This document shows, piece by piece, positions 50,060 to 60,789 of a stretch of DNA of 64,000 bases. Source of the DNA: an uncultured Pseudomonadota bacterium (GTDB taxonomy: Bacteria > Pseudomonadota > Gammaproteobacteria > Steroidobacterales > Steroidobacteraceae); assembly GCA_903879335.1 (NCBI GenBank), contig CAIRLC010000022.1, positions 62,001-126,000 of the forward strand. Direction: 5' to 3'. The notes under the pieces were generated by a model, which made no database searches, was not told the DNA's origin, and saw nothing but the letters and a program-made list of their open reading frames with translations. The position numbers and the translations under genes are program-made. Within the stretch, counting starts at the first letter, position 1, and each line of letters opens with the position of its first letter.

Positions 50060-51511
50060 TCAAAGTCGCACTTGGAGGATCTTCATCGAGTTCGTACCGC
50101 CGGCGACTCCCGAAAGTTCGCCCTTCGTGAGAATGATTCGGTCACCCTCAGACGCAAGGCCCAACTCGACCAGCTGCCGGAAAATCGCCCCATAAAGGCG
50201 CTCTGGCTCGGTATGCGTCACATCAAAAGCGACTGAATAGACGCCACGGAACAAGCAGACTCGACGACGGGTGGCCTCGGATCGCGTAAAGGCATAAATG
50301 GGTATGTCGGTACGAACGCGAGACATCCACAGCGTGGTGGAACCGGACTCCGTCAGCGCAACAATTGCCTTCACATCCATGTGGTTCGCGGTGTACATCA
50401 CGGCCATGGCAATCGCTTCGTCCGTCGCGCTAAACTCACGGTCGGCTGTGTCATGGCCCACCAAACCGCCCTCGACGCGATACTTTTCCGCGCCGACAAT
50501 AACCTCGGCCATCGACTCGACGGCTTTGACCGGATATTTCCCAACCGCGCTCTCCGCAGAGAGCATGACGGCGTCCGTGTCATCGAGGACCGCATTCGCG
50601 ACGTCCGACACTTCCGCTCGGGTTGGAACCGGATTATGGATCATCGATTCCATCATCTGAGTCGCCGTTATGACGACACGGAAATGCTTACGTGCTGTAG
50701 CAATAATTCGCTTCTGTAGACCGGTCAATTCGGCATAGCCGACTTCAATACCGAGGTCGCCGCGCGCCACCATAACCGCATCACTGGCTACTACAATCTC
50801 GTCCAGACGGGCGATCGCCTCAGCACGTTCAATTTTGGCGACGACAAGGCCTACACCACCCGCTTCACGCAGAAGACGGCGTGCCTCATGCATGTCATCG
50901 GCCGAACGAGGAAATGAGACCGCCAGATAGTCGACGCCGAGCTTTGCTGCGGTCTTGATGTCAACGCGATCCTTGTCCGTCAGCGCGCCGGCTGAAAGCC
51001 CCCCACCTTTACGATTCAATCCCTTGTTATTCGATAGCTCACCGCCAACGACAACACGGGTCAGCACCTTAGGCCCTTCTACGGACGTGACCTCAAGAAC
51101 GATCAAGCCGTCGTTGAGCAACAAAATATCGCCTGGCCCAACATCATTGGGCAACGCCTTGTAGGCGCATCCGACTGACTCAATGGTGCCGGCCTTGGGA
51201 TCTAACGAGACGTCTAGCGTAAACGCTTCGCCCTCAATGAGATCAACCTTGCCATCAACAAAGCGTTCGATTCGAATTTTCGGACCAGACAAGTCGCCAA
51301 GGATGGCAACGTAACGGCTGACGCGATGCGAGGCCAGACGAACGCGCTCCACCCGCCTTGCGTGATCTTCAAAGCTGCCGTGGGAAAAGTTGATTCGCAC
51401 GACATCACAACCCGCGCGGATAAGATCACTCAGCGTTTCAACGTCATCAGTCGCAGGACCGAGGGTTGCGACAATCTTGGCGCGACGGCGATTATGCAGA
51501 ACAGCAGTCAT
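50060..51511 (-). CDS. pyk: Pyruvate kinase
   Basis: Pyruvate kinase makes pyruvate and ATP in the last glycolytic step. The 483-residue protein starts '[18 protein letters not shown]' and '[14 protein letters not shown]', has the active-site stretch '[15 protein letters not shown]' and '[17 protein letters not shown]', and '[29 protein letters not shown]' type sequence in the core. It overlaps pgk by 4 nt as ATGA. In many relatives fba follows; here the next gene is an acylase. Confidence 0.97.
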   Translation of the reverse strand: MTAVLHNRRRAKIVATLGPATDDVETLSDLIRAGCDVVRINFSHGSFEDHARRVERVRLASHRVSRYVAILGDLSGPKIRIERFVDGKVDLIEGEAFTLDVSLDPKAGTIESVGCAYKALPNDVGPGDILLLNDGLIVLEVTSVEGPKVLTRVVVGGELSNNKGLNRKGGGLSAGALTDKDRVDIKTAAKLGVDYLAVSFPRSADDMHEARRLLREAGGVGLVVAKIERAEAIARLDEIVVASDAVMVARGDLGIEVGYAELTGLQKRIIATARKHFRVVITATQMMESMIHNPVPTRAEVSDVANAVLDDTDAVMLSAESAVGKYPVKAVESMAEVIVGAEKYRVEGGLVGHDTADREFSATDEAIAMAVMYTANHMDVKAIVALTESGSTTLWMSRVRTDIPIYAFTRSEATRRRVCLFRGVYSVAFDVTHTEPERLYGAIFRQLVELGLASEGDRIILTKGELSGVAGGTNSMKILQVRL

Positions 51512-52680
51512 GAGCGATTCTCCAAGGCTCGAGCTTCGAGCATTGCAACAGCAGGTAGTACCTTGCCTTCAACGAATTCAAGGAACGCCCCGCCGCCAGT
51601 GGAAACATAAGAAATGCCACTTTCCACACCAAACTTCTCAATCGCCGCCAGTGTGTCACCACCGCCTGCGAGTGAAAACGCCGTGGAGGTAGCGATGGCC
51701 GTAGCGATCGTGCGCGTGCCTTCGCCAAACTGATCAAATTCAAAAACTCCGACAGGCCCGTTCCAGAGAATGGTGCCAGCGGCTGCCAATAACTTTGCCA
51801 AGTGGTCCGCTGAATCCGGTCCAATGTCGAGGATTAGATCGTCCGCAGTCACCGCATCAACGGACTTCACGTCAGCCTCGGCTTGAGCGGAGAAAGATTT
51901 TGCGACCACGACGTCGGTCGGCAACGGCAACTGAATACCTTTCTCGGCAGCCCGAACCAACAAGCGACGTGCGATGTCGACCATATCGGGCTCGGCCAGA
52001 CTCTTCCCAATCAGCTTGCCTTGCGCAAGCAGGAATGTATTGGCGATCCCGCCGCCGACTATGAGCATGTCGACTTTTTCGAGCAATGACTCGAGCACGG
52101 TTAATTTTGTGGATACTTTTGATCCAGCCACAATCGCAACGAGTGGGCGCTTCGGCGCATGTAACGCCGCGTCCAGTGCAACCAATTCATTCACGAGCAA
52201 AGGGCCCGCGCACGCAATCGGTGCAAATTTGCCTACGCCGTGCGTGCTCGCTTCCGCGCGGTGCGACGTGCCAAAAGCGTCCATCACATAGACATCACAC
52301 AGCGCGGCCATGCGCTTTGATAGTGCCTCGTTGTCTTTTTTCTCGCCTTTGTTGAAACGCACATTCTCAACCAGCACGAGTGAACCGGGTTCGACCTCAA
52401 CGCCATCTAACCAATCTTTAACGAGTGGAACTTCGCGATTGAGTAACTCACTCAGTCGCTTAGCCACAGGCGCCATACTCAGGTCGTCCGTTGGAACGCC
52501 CTCCTCCGGACGCCCCAGGTGAGACATAACGATCACCCGCCCGCCCGCAGCCAAGGCCGCCTGAATCGTGGGCAGTGCGGCGCGGATACGAGCGTCGCTC
52601 GTAACCACGCCGTCTTTGACAGGCACATTCAGATCTTCACGAATTAAGACCCGTCGTCCTTGCAAGGCGACGTCCTGCAT
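51508..52680 (-). CDS. pgk: Phosphoglycerate kinase
   Basis: Pgk makes ATP and 3-phosphoglycerate from 1,3-bisphosphoglycerate. Family motifs are '[16 protein letters not shown]', '[13 protein letters not shown]', '[16 protein letters not shown]' and the C-terminal nucleotide loop '[15 protein letters not shown]' with '[17 protein letters not shown]'. I choose the ATG at 52680 (390 residues), the usual family start. It lies 44 bases after gap and overlaps pyk. Confidence 0.97.
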   Translation of the reverse strand: MQDVALQGRRVLIREDLNVPVKDGVVTSDARIRAALPTIQAALAAGGRVIVMSHLGRPEEGVPTDDLSMAPVAKRLSELLNREVPLVKDWLDGVEVEPGSLVLVENVRFNKGEKKDNEALSKRMAALCDVYVMDAFGTSHRAEASTHGVGKFAPIACAGPLLVNELVALDAALHAPKRPLVAIVAGSKVSTKLTVLESLLEKVDMLIVGGGIANTFLLAQGKLIGKSLAEPDMVDIARRLLVRAAEKGIQLPLPTDVVVAKSFSAQAEADVKSVDAVTADDLILDIGPDSADHLAKLLAAAGTILWNGPVGVFEFDQFGEGTRTIATAIATSTAFSLAGGGDTLAAIEKFGVESGISYVSTGGGAFLEFVEGKVLPAVAMLEARALENRS

Positions 52681-52724
52681 CCGAATCACTCGGGTTGAGA
52701 TACCCCCTGAAAGTGCCGATTCAT

Positions 52725-53738
52725 TCACTTGGCGCGGCTCCAAGCAAGGGTCGTATCCAACATGCGGTTTGAGAAGCCCCACTCGTTGTCGTACCACGAG
52801 CACACCTTAACCAGCGTGCCATCGATGACCTTGGTCAGCGTTGAGTCGTAGGTGGACGATGCGGGGTCATGGTTGAAGTCAACCGAGACGAGCGGCCCCT
52901 CGTTGTAGGCTAGGACGCCTTTGAGCGGCCCTTCCGACGCTGCCTTAAGAATCTCATTGATCTCTTCAGCTGACGTCGCGCGCTTAGCCACAAATGCGAG
53001 ATCAACCATCGACACATTGATGGTCGGAACACGTACAGCGAATCCGTCCAACTTACCCTTCAATTCCGGCAAGACGAGTCCAACGGCAGCAGCAGCGCCA
53101 GTCTTCGTTGGAATCATGGACATTGTCGCCGAACGGGCGCGACGCAAATCCTCGTGATAGACATCGGTCAACACTTGATCGTTCGTGTAGGCATGGATCG
53201 TGGTCATAATGCCGTGTTCGATGCCAATCACGTCGTGCAAGGGTTTAACCAGCGGTGCTAAGCAATTGGTCGTGCACGACGCATTGGAAATCACGGTCAT
53301 CGCACTCGTCAGCACGTCATGATTGACGCCGTAAACGACGGTCGCGTCGACAGCGCCGCTTGCAGGCGCCGAAATAACCACTTTTTTCGCCCCACCGGCC
53401 AGATGCTTCGACGCTTTCTCGTGACTCGTGAAAAGGCCCGTGCACTCAAGCACAAAATCAACGCCCAGTTCACCCCAGGGCAGCTTGGCGGGATCTCGCT
53501 CGGCAAGAACCTTAATACGGTCACCATTCACGACAATCGAATCGCCCTCAACGGCAACGGTACCTGGGAAGCGGCCATGCGCCGTATCAAATCGTGTCAA
53601 GTGTGCATTGGTCTGGGGGTTACCCAGATCGTTAATGGCGACGACTTGGATTTCTTGGTTGCGGTTACTTTCATAAATCGCACGAAGTACGTTGCGCCCA
53701 ATGCGACCGTAGCCATTAATGCCGATGCGAATAGCCAT
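52725..53738 (-). CDS. gap: Glyceraldehyde-3-phosphate dehydrogenase
   Basis: This enzyme oxidises glyceraldehyde 3-phosphate to 1,3-bisphosphoglycerate. The NAD-binding '[16 protein letters not shown]' opens the protein, followed by '[18 protein letters not shown]'. The catalytic Cys155 lies in '[13 protein letters not shown]', and '[15 protein letters not shown]' ends the core. At 337 residues it is a normal type I enzyme. It lies between tkt and pgk on the same strand. Confidence 0.97.
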   Translation of the reverse strand: MAIRIGINGYGRIGRNVLRAIYESNRNQEIQVVAINDLGNPQTNAHLTRFDTAHGRFPGTVAVEGDSIVVNGDRIKVLAERDPAKLPWGELGVDFVLECTGLFTSHEKASKHLAGGAKKVVISAPASGAVDATVVYGVNHDVLTSAMTVISNASCTTNCLAPLVKPLHDVIGIEHGIMTTIHAYTNDQVLTDVYHEDLRRARSATMSMIPTKTGAAAAVGLVLPELKGKLDGFAVRVPTINVSMVDLAFVAKRATSAEEINEILKAASEGPLKGVLAYNEGPLVSVDFNHDPASSTYDSTLTKVIDGTLVKVCSWYDNEWGFSNRMLDTTLAWSRAK

Positions 53739-53794
53739 GAAGAAGTTTCCTTATCTCAGAAAATTGGTGAATAAATAACGTCAAATCTTGGAAA

Positions 53795-55792
53795 TCAGCC
53801 GCCAATCGCGGCGAGCGCCGTTTCGACAACGCGTTCGGCCGTCACGCCGAAATGTTTAAAGAGATCCTTTGCTGGCGCCGAGGCGCCAAAGGTATCCATG
53901 CCGACTACGTTACCTAGGCAACCGGTATAGCGGCACCAACCATCCCGAACGCCCGCTTCTACCGCGACGCGTGGGACGCCCGGCGGTAGCACTGATGCTT
54001 GGTAAGCCGCATCTTGTCGGTCGAACACGGAGGTCGATGGCATCGACACAACTCGCACCCGACGTCCCGCTGCGGTCAAGGTTGCAGCGGCCTCCACCGC
54101 CAATTGGACTTCGGATCCGGTGCCGATTAAAACGACCTCCGGCGCCTCCGATGAATCGATGAGCACATAGCCGCCACGTCGGACCGCCTCCACCTGCTCT
54201 GGCGAGCGCGCCTGATGCGCTAAAGCTTGCCGAGTCAGAATGAGTGCCGTTGGTCCGTTCCGACGCTCAATCGCGTCGACCCATGCCACGTGCGCCTCCA
54301 ACGCATCGCAGGGGCGCCACACGGTGAAATTCGGGATCAGACGCAACGAGGCCACCTGTTCAACCGGTTGGTGCGTCGGACCATCCTCGCCCAAGCCAAT
54401 CGAATCATGTGTCCACACGTAGGTCACCGGAACCTGCATCAAGGCAGACATGCGGGCCGCATTACGGGCGTAATCGGAGAAGACTAAGAACGTACCACCG
54501 TATGGCAAGAAACCGCCATGCAGGGCGACACCATTCATGATGGCGGACATGCCGAATTCACGGACGCCGTACCAGACGTAATTTCCTGTAGCGTCGTCGC
54601 GGGTAATACCCTTGGAATTCTTGGCCCAAGTGTTGTTCGATCCGGTCAAATCAGCAGAACCTCCGAGCATCTCGGGAAGATGGGGGGAGAATACGTTCAA
54701 GGCTGATTGGGAGGACTGGCGAGTCGCCGTCGTCGGCGCCGCCGCCTGAACAGCGGCAACAGCAGCAGCAGAGAATGACGCCCAATCGCTCGGCAAGTCG
54801 CCGCGAACTCGACGATCCAACTCGGCCGCAGCCTCTGGATAGACCTTGCGATACTCCTTCATCAAACGCTGCCACTTGCTCTCAATCCGCTTGCCGCGGC
54901 CACGCGCATCCCACGCTTCACGCACGTCGTCAGGGACTTCGAATGGGGCATACGGCCAGTTCAGCGCTTCTCGCGCCGCCGCGATTTCTGCCGCACCGAG
55001 TGGAGCGCCATGGCAATGCTCCGTGCCCTGTTTGTTCGGCGCCCCGTATCCGATGATGGTCTTGCAGCAGATTAGCGTCGGCTTACTCGTCTCTTTCTTC
55101 GCCTTACGGATAGCGCGACTGATGGATTCAGCGTCATGTCCGTCGACATTGCGAATAACGTGCCACCCGTAGGCCTCAAAGCGTTTGGGGGTGTCGTCCG
55201 TAAACCAGCCTTGGACGTGGCCATCAATTGAAATACCGTTGTCGTCCCAGAAAGCGATCAACTTACCCAGGCCGAGCGTACCGGCGAGTGCGCAGGCCTC
55301 ATGAGAGACGCCCTCCATTAAGCACCCGTCGCCCATGAACGCATAGGTGTGGTGGTCAATCAGGTCAAAGCCCGGCTGATTATAGGTCGCCGCCAGCACT
55401 TTCTCGGCCAGGGCCATACCGACTGCATTCGTGATCCCCTGACCGAGCGGGCCAGTGGTCGTCTCGATGCCGATATGTAAATCGCGCTCAGGGTGGCCGG
55501 CCGTATGCGAACCCAGTTGACGGAAGTTGCGCAGATCGTCAGTTGAAAGCGGATACCCCGTCAGGTGCAAAACGGAATACAGGAGCATCGAACCGTGCCC
55601 GTTCGAGAGCACGAATCGATCGCGATCGAGCCAACTCGGATTCCCGGGACTGTGCTTCATGTGGTCACGCCACAGCACTTCAGCAATGTCGGCCATACCC
55701 ATCGGGGCGCCCGGGTGGCCTGAGTTGGCCCGTTGGACAGCGTCCATGCTGAGGGCACGAATGGCATTGGCGAGGTGGCGACGGTTTTGCAT
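53795..55792 (-). CDS. tkt: Transketolase
   Basis: Transketolase moves two-carbon units between sugar phosphates in the pentose phosphate pathway with thiamine diphosphate. The ThDP motif '[15 protein letters not shown]' and '[14 protein letters not shown]', the pyrimidine-domain '[16 protein letters not shown]' and the '[19 protein letters not shown]' motif are all present. The 665-residue length is normal. It leads the operon tkt-gap-pgk-pyk and is divergent from metK. Confidence 0.97.
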   Translation of the reverse strand: MQNRRHLANAIRALSMDAVQRANSGHPGAPMGMADIAEVLWRDHMKHSPGNPSWLDRDRFVLSNGHGSMLLYSVLHLTGYPLSTDDLRNFRQLGSHTAGHPERDLHIGIETTTGPLGQGITNAVGMALAEKVLAATYNQPGFDLIDHHTYAFMGDGCLMEGVSHEACALAGTLGLGKLIAFWDDNGISIDGHVQGWFTDDTPKRFEAYGWHVIRNVDGHDAESISRAIRKAKKETSKPTLICCKTIIGYGAPNKQGTEHCHGAPLGAAEIAAAREALNWPYAPFEVPDDVREAWDARGRGKRIESKWQRLMKEYRKVYPEAAAELDRRVRGDLPSDWASFSAAAVAAVQAAAPTTATRQSSQSALNVFSPHLPEMLGGSADLTGSNNTWAKNSKGITRDDATGNYVWYGVREFGMSAIMNGVALHGGFLPYGGTFLVFSDYARNAARMSALMQVPVTYVWTHDSIGLGEDGPTHQPVEQVASLRLIPNFTVWRPCDALEAHVAWVDAIERRNGPTALILTRQALAHQARSPEQVEAVRRGGYVLIDSSEAPEVVLIGTGSEVQLAVEAAATLTAAGRRVRVVSMPSTSVFDRQDAAYQASVLPPGVPRVAVEAGVRDGWCRYTGCLGNVVGMDTFGASAPAKDLFKHFGVTAERVVETALAAIGG

Positions 55793-55871
55793 GTCCGATT
55801 TCCAAGGTGGCAGCTCTAATCCGCTATTGTCCCGTATGGGAGATGCAGGGGCAACGTCGGACTGAGACCTG

Positions 55872-55912
55872 TATACTCCCGCGCCGTAATGTCACGGAGA
55901 CGCTTCGGCGCG
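55872..55912 (+). promoter_or_regulatory. metK upstream region: possible -10 and leader stem
   Basis: TATACT at 55872-55877 resembles a -10 box, without a clear -35. Just after it, CGCGCCG (55880-55886) can pair with CGGCGCG (55906-55912), right before the ribosome site AGGGA of metK. If transcription starts near 55884 the left arm would be cut, so both readings cannot be fully right. It does not match a SAM riboswitch I know. Confidence 0.35.
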
Positions 55913-55922
55913 TAGGGATCCC

Positions 55923-57083
55923 ATGTCCACAAACAGCTACCTTTTCACTTCGGAATCGGTTTCTGAAGGCCATCCAGACAAAGTGGCCGACCAGGTCTCC
56001 GATGCGGTACTGGACGCGATCCTTGCCGAGGACAAAAAAGCCCGGGTCGCCTGCGAAACGCTGGTGAAAACGGGGTGTGCCATTGTCGCCGGTGAAATCA
56101 CCACGACAGCCTCGATCGATTTTGAAGCGGTCGTCCGTCGCACAATCCTGCGCATTGGCTATAACAGCAGCGAAATGGGCTTCGATGGCGCGAGCTGTGC
56201 CGTGATCAACATCATCGGCAAGCAGTCTCCTGATATTGCCCAGGGCGTCGATCGTAAGGACCCGCGCAAGCAGGGTGCCGGTGACCAGGGCCTAATGTTC
56301 GGCTACGCCACCAACGAAACTGATGTGCTGATGCCGGCGCCGATCACCTATTCACACCGCTTGGTCCAGAAGCAGGCACAGGTCCGCAAGTCGAAAAAAT
56401 TGCCGTGGCTGCGCCCGGACGCGAAGAGCCAGGTGACTTTCCGCTACGAACACGACCGCCCGGTCGGTATTGAGGCAGTGGTTCTTTCGACCCAGCACTC
56501 GCCCGAGATCACCCAGCGCAAGCTGCGCGAGGCGGTCATGGAGGAAATCATCCTCCCCGTGCTACCGGCGCGATGGATCGACAAGCGCACGAAGTTCCAC
56601 ATTAATCCGACGGGTAAATTTGTCGTGGGCGGCCCCGTCGGCGATTGCGGCCTTACGGGCCGCAAGATCATTGTCGACACCTATGGCGGCTACGCCCGCC
56701 ATGGCGGCGGTGCCTTTTCGGGCAAAGACCCCTCCAAAGTGGACCGATCCGCGGCCTATGCGGCGCGCTATGTGGCCAAAAACATTGTGGCCGCCGGCCT
56801 AGCAGAACGCTGCGAAGTCCAGGTGTCCTATGCCATTGGCGTGGCCGAACCAACCTCAGTCATGGTCGAAACCTTCGGCACAAGCAAATTGTCACGCGAA
56901 ACGCTGACTAAACTTGTCCGCAAGCACTTTGACCTCACCCCTTACGGGCTGCGCCAAATGTTGGATCTGGCCCGCCCAATCTACGAAGCCACCGCGTCTT
57001 ATGGCCACTTTGGCCGGACAGAGTCGGAATTCACCTGGGAAAGGACCGACAAGGTGCGCGCCCTGAAGGCAGACGCCAAGTAA
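55923..57083 (+). CDS. metK: S-adenosylmethionine synthetase MetK
   Basis: MetK makes S-adenosylmethionine from methionine and ATP. Family motifs are '[20 protein letters not shown]' at residues 10-29, '[16 protein letters not shown]' and '[19 protein letters not shown]'. The 386-residue length is normal. It is followed by ahcY on the same strand, so the two enzymes that make and recycle the methyl donor's product sit together, with an SAH-sensing RNA between them. Confidence 0.98.
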   Translation: MSTNSYLFTSESVSEGHPDKVADQVSDAVLDAILAEDKKARVACETLVKTGCAIVAGEITTTASIDFEAVVRRTILRIGYNSSEMGFDGASCAVINIIGKQSPDIAQGVDRKDPRKQGAGDQGLMFGYATNETDVLMPAPITYSHRLVQKQAQVRKSKKLPWLRPDAKSQVTFRYEHDRPVGIEAVVLSTQHSPEITQRKLREAVMEEIILPVLPARWIDKRTKFHINPTGKFVVGGPVGDCGLTGRKIIVDTYGGYARHGGGAFSGKDPSKVDRSAAYAARYVAKNIVAAGLAERCEVQVSYAIGVAEPTSVMVETFGTSKLSRETLTKLVRKHFDLTPYGLRQMLDLARPIYEATASYGHFGRTESEFTWERTDKVRALKADAK

Positions 57084-57104
57084 TACGCAAATAACACCTT
57101 TCTG

Positions 57105-57182
57105 CCGAGGGGCGCTGCAGCGGGTTCCGGATCGCCGGAAGTCGTCAGGCTCGGTGGATGGGTCGACCTGACAACGGCGCCC
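57105..57182 (+). promoter_or_regulatory. S-adenosylhomocysteine (SAH) riboswitch
   Basis: The region matches the SAH riboswitch family: it opens CCGAGGGGCGCTGCAGCGGG, carries an inner hairpin (TTCCGG-ATCG-CCGGAA), then AGGCTCGG closing the first stem, and ends CAACGGCGCCC, whose GCGCCC can pair back with GGGGCGC as the pseudoknot. It sits 20 bases before the ahcY ATG and its GGAG ribosome site. In this class SAH binding turns on SAH-recycling genes, which fits ahcY directly downstream. Confidence 0.93.
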
Positions 57183-57202
57183 ATTCCCTCTGGAGAGAGA
57201 GA

Positions 57203-58615
57203 ATGAGCGCTGTAACCCCCCTGAAGAATGACTTCCATGTCGCTGATCTGGGCTTAGCCGCCTGGGGACGCAAAGAAATCGCGATCGCTGAGACCGAAAT
57301 GCCCGGTCTCATGGCGGTACGCGAAGAATACGCCGCTTTGCAGCCCCTGAAGGGCGCCCGCATTGCCGGCTCGTTGCACATGACGATCCAAACGGCCGTC
57401 CTCATCGAAACGCTGACGGCGCTCGGTGCAGACGTTCGCTGGGCGTCGTGCAACATTTATTCAACCCAAGACCATGCAGCGGCAGGCATCGTCGCCGCCG
57501 GCACCCCAGTGTTCGCCTATAAGGGCGAGTCACTGGAAGAATATTGGGAATACACCCATCGCATTTTCGAGTGGGCAGACGGCGGCACCCCGAACATGAT
57601 TCTCGACGATGGCGGTGACGCCACGCTGTTGGTTCATCTTGGGCTCAAGGCCGAATCGGACGCCTCGGTGCTCGACAATCCGACCAACGAAGAGGAAACC
57701 ATCCTCTACGCGGCTATTCGTCGTCGCCTCGCCACCAAGCCTGGGTTCTACGCCGCAATTGCCAAGAATATCAAGGGCGTTACGGAAGAAACCACCACGG
57801 GCGTGCACCGTCTTTACCAGATGGAAAAAGATGGCCGCCTGCTGTTCCCTGCCATCAACGTCAATGACTCGGTCACGAAATCGAAGTTCGATAACCTCTA
57901 CGGTTGCCGCGAGTCACTCGTCGACGCGATCAAGCGCGCGACCGACGTCATGGTGGCTGGCAAAGTGGCCGTCGTCGCCGGCTACGGTGACGTCGGCAAG
58001 GGCAGTGCACAGGCGCTCAAGGCCTTGTCTGCTCAAGTGTGGGTAACCGAAATCGACCCGATCTGCGCATTGCAGGCGGCCATGGACGGTTACCGAGTGG
58101 TCACGATGGACTATGCGGCCGACAAGGCAGACATCTTTGTCACGGCGACCGGCAATTTGCATGTCATCGACCACCACCACATGGTCCAGATGAAGCACAA
58201 CGCGATTGTCTGCAACATCGGCCACTTTGATTCTGAGATCAACATCGCCAGCCTCTCGGGCTATGTTTGGGACGAGATCAAGCCACAAGTTGATCATGTC
58301 GTTTTCCCGGACGGCAAGCGCATCATCGTGTTGGCCAAGGGCCGCTTGGTCAATCTGGGCTGCGGAACGGGGCACCCCTCGTTCGTGATGTCGAACTCGT
58401 TCGCCAACCAGACCCTGGCTCAGATCGAACTGTGGACGCACACAGATCGTTATGCGAAGCGCGTGTACACGCTGCCTAAGCATTTGGACGAGCACGTTGC
58501 GCGTCTGCATCTGGGCAAGCTCGGTGCCACACTGACCACCTTGTCGGACACCCAAGCGTCCTACATCGGCGTTTCAGTCAACGGGCCGTTCAAGCCCGAT
58601 CACTACCGCTACTGA
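57203..58615 (+). CDS. ahcY: Adenosylhomocysteinase AhcY
   Basis: AhcY splits S-adenosylhomocysteine into adenosine and homocysteine, relieving inhibition of methyltransferases. Motifs are '[20 protein letters not shown]', the NAD loop '[20 protein letters not shown]' and the C-terminal '[10 protein letters not shown]', ending in the conserved Lys/Tyr pair. The 470-residue length is that of the bacterial type with an extra segment. The ATG at 57203 follows GGAG, and a longer frame from 57158 would lie in the riboswitch. Confidence 0.98.
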   Translation: MSAVTPLKNDFHVADLGLAAWGRKEIAIAETEMPGLMAVREEYAALQPLKGARIAGSLHMTIQTAVLIETLTALGADVRWASCNIYSTQDHAAAGIVAAGTPVFAYKGESLEEYWEYTHRIFEWADGGTPNMILDDGGDATLLVHLGLKAESDASVLDNPTNEEETILYAAIRRRLATKPGFYAAIAKNIKGVTEETTTGVHRLYQMEKDGRLLFPAINVNDSVTKSKFDNLYGCRESLVDAIKRATDVMVAGKVAVVAGYGDVGKGSAQALKALSAQVWVTEIDPICALQAAMDGYRVVTMDYAADKADIFVTATGNLHVIDHHHMVQMKHNAIVCNIGHFDSEINIASLSGYVWDEIKPQVDHVVFPDGKRIIVLAKGRLVNLGCGTGHPSFVMSNSFANQTLAQIELWTHTDRYAKRVYTLPKHLDEHVARLHLGKLGATLTTLSDTQASYIGVSVNGPFKPDHYRY

Positions 58616-58624
58616 GGCCACAAG

Positions 58625-58654
58625 GGGGCCGGAGTCTGTACTCCGGCCCCTTTT
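58625..58654 (+). terminator. Rho-independent terminator after ahcY
   Basis: An 11-bp stem (GGGGCCGGAGT at 58625-58635 with ACTCCGGCCCC at 58640-58650) has a CTGT loop and is followed by TTTT. It lies 10 bases after the ahcY stop and ends the metK-ahcY unit. Confidence 0.9.
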
Positions 58655-58664
58655 CGGCTCGTGT

Positions 58665-59420
58665 ATGACCATCGCTGCCAGAATTCTTCAGATCACGGAT
58701 CTACACCTGCGGGACGACCCCCGCGGTCATCTGCGCGGCGCGATCACGCTGGAAACGCTCACCGCCTGTCTTGCCGAGACGGCCAATCAAGCGCCGTTTG
58801 ATGCCATTTTGGTGACTGGCGATCTAGTTCAAGACGAACCGGCTGGTTACCGTCATCTGCAGCGTCTGTTGGACCAATCGACCGCACCCGTACTGTGCTT
58901 ACCCGGTAATCACGATGATGCGGGGCGCCTGAGCGACGCGTTTAGCGCCTACCCATTCCAAACGTGTGGGCACCTGACGATCGGCCCATGGGTAGCGATC
59001 GGACTGGATTCAACGGTGCCCGGACAGGACGGCGGCGCGCTCTCGGACACTGAGCTGTCCCGCCTCGACGCCACCCTGAATCGGTACGCCGACCGGCCAG
59101 CCATTGTGGCTTTGCACCATCCACCGGTCACCCTCGGCTCGCGTTGGCTCGACACGCTCGGTCTGGCTGATTCGGAGCGCTTTTGGTCGGTGATTGACCG
59201 CCACTCTAATGTCCGCGCCGTGCTCTTTGGCCACGCCCATCAAGCCCACGAAAGCCGCCGAGGCCTAATCCAAATATTGGGAGCGCCCGCCACGAGCGCG
59301 CAGTTCCTGCCGGGCAGTGATGACTTCGCCATTGACGACCGTCCGCCCGGTTGGCGGGTGCTCAATCTGAGCCCAGACGGGCAACTCACGACCTCGATCG
59401 GTTGGCTGAGCGCCTACTGA
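58665..59420 (+). CDS. cpdA: CpdA-like metallophosphoesterase
   Basis: CpdA (Icc) enzymes hydrolyse 3',5'-cyclic AMP. The 251-residue protein has all five metal motifs of the calcineurin-like fold: 'ITDLHL', 'LVTGDLVQD', 'LPGNHDD', 'ALHHPP' and 'VLFGHAHQAHE'. The order and spacing fit the CpdA group. Substrate is inferred from family, not proven. It starts 10 bases after the ahcY terminator. Confidence 0.88.
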   Translation: MTIAARILQITDLHLRDDPRGHLRGAITLETLTACLAETANQAPFDAILVTGDLVQDEPAGYRHLQRLLDQSTAPVLCLPGNHDDAGRLSDAFSAYPFQTCGHLTIGPWVAIGLDSTVPGQDGGALSDTELSRLDATLNRYADRPAIVALHHPPVTLGSRWLDTLGLADSERFWSVIDRHSNVRAVLFGHAHQAHESRRGLIQILGAPATSAQFLPGSDDFAIDDRPPGWRVLNLSPDGQLTTSIGWLSAY

Positions 59421-59494
59421 CGGGACCCTGCGGATTGTTCGGTACCCAGGGCCGAGCCATCGCCGTACACTGCGCGCCTTGACTGGAGGATGCT

Positions 59495-60781
59495 GTGACC
59501 ACATCGCATGAATTGTTTCAAGAAGCCTGCCGGTATATCCCCGGCGGCGTGAACTCACCTGTCCGCGCCTTTCGTGGCGTGGGCGGCGAGCCGATTTTCT
59601 TCACCCGCGCCGCTGGACCCTACGTATGGTCCGCGGACGGCGATCGTTATATCGACTACATCGGCTCCTGGGGTCCGGCGGTTCTGGGGCACGCGGCACC
59701 GGCAGTCATCAACGCGGTCCAAGAGACGGCCGCCAACGGCCTATCATTTGGCGCTCCTACGCCCATCGAGACGGAGGTCGCTCGCCTCGTCTGCCAACTC
59801 GTGCCATCGATCGAACTGGTCCGTATGGTCAGCTCAGGCACTGAAGCCACGATGTCGGCGATTCGACTCGCGCGCGGCTACACCGGACGCGACAAGATTC
59901 TGAAATTTGAGGGCTGCTACCACGGCCACTCAGACTCGCTGTTGGTGAAGGCTGGGTCGGGACTGCTCACCCTGGGTGTCCCCACATCGCCCGGAGTGCC
60001 CGCAGCGTTTGCGGAACATACGCTGACTGTAGAGTTCAATAATATTGCGCAAGTCCGTGAAATTTTTGCCAGCCACGGCGACCAGATCGCCTGCGTAATC
60101 GTTGAGCCGATTGCCGGCAACATGAACTGCATCCCACCGGCCCCCGGGTTTCTCGAAAGCTTACGCGAGGAGTGCACGGGCCATGGTTCGGTGCTGATTT
60201 TCGATGAAGTGATGACTGGCTTTCGCGTCGCGCTCGGTGGCGCCCAAGCCCTCTATGGCATCGAGCCGGATCTCACGACGCTCGGCAAGATCGTTGGCGG
60301 CGGTATGCCGGTTGGCGCGTTTGGCGGCAAGCGGGAGATCATGCAGCACATTTCGCCTCTGGGGCCCGTCTATCAAGCCGGCACCTTATCGGGAAATCCC
60401 GTGGCCATGGCAGCGGGCCTGGCGACGCTAACCGCGCTGCAGGCACCTGGTTTTCATCAGAGACTGTTGGCGGGTACAGAGCGTTTAGTGGAAGGGCTTA
60501 AAGCCGCCGCCCATGACGCCGGAGTCCCTCTAGCGACGAACCACGTGTGCGGCATGTTCGGCTTCTTTTTCACGGATGCACCCACGGTGACCCGTTACGC
60601 CGAGGCCACTCGCTGCGATGTTGAAGCATTCAAACGCTTCTTCCACGCCATGCTGGCCGAGGGTGTGTATTTGGCACCATCCGCCTTCGAAGCTGGATTC
60701 ATTTCCATCACGCACGGTCCCGACGAAATTGACGCGACGATTGCCGCTGCACGACGCGCCTTCGCGGTTGCCAAGGGCTGA
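59495..60781 (+). CDS. hemL: Glutamate-1-semialdehyde 2,1-aminomutase HemL
   Basis: HemL makes 5-aminolevulinate, the haem precursor, in the C5 pathway. The PLP Lys is expected at residue 265 in '[18 protein letters not shown]'. Other motifs are '[18 protein letters not shown]', '[20 protein letters not shown]' and '[11 protein letters not shown]'. The 428-residue length is normal. The start is GTG at 59495, with TGGAGG upstream. In related bacteria thiE is often next door; it is not here. Confidence 0.97.
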   Translation: MTTSHELFQEACRYIPGGVNSPVRAFRGVGGEPIFFTRAAGPYVWSADGDRYIDYIGSWGPAVLGHAAPAVINAVQETAANGLSFGAPTPIETEVARLVCQLVPSIELVRMVSSGTEATMSAIRLARGYTGRDKILKFEGCYHGHSDSLLVKAGSGLLTLGVPTSPGVPAAFAEHTLTVEFNNIAQVREIFASHGDQIACVIVEPIAGNMNCIPPAPGFLESLREECTGHGSVLIFDEVMTGFRVALGGAQALYGIEPDLTTLGKIVGGGMPVGAFGGKREIMQHISPLGPVYQAGTLSGNPVAMAAGLATLTALQAPGFHQRLLAGTERLVEGLKAAAHDAGVPLATNHVCGMFGFFFTDAPTVTRYAEATRCDVEAFKRFFHAMLAEGVYLAPSAFEAGFISITHGPDEIDATIAAARRAFAVAKG

Positions 60782-60789
60782 GCTGAGCG

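Noticed and set aside
55801..55922. Known SAM or SAM/SAH riboswitch before metK
   Set aside because: The stem and conserved bases do not fit the classes I know; only a simple inverted repeat is seen.
57914..58555. 213-codon minus-strand frame
   Set aside because: It is a shadow of ahcY and shows no known domain.
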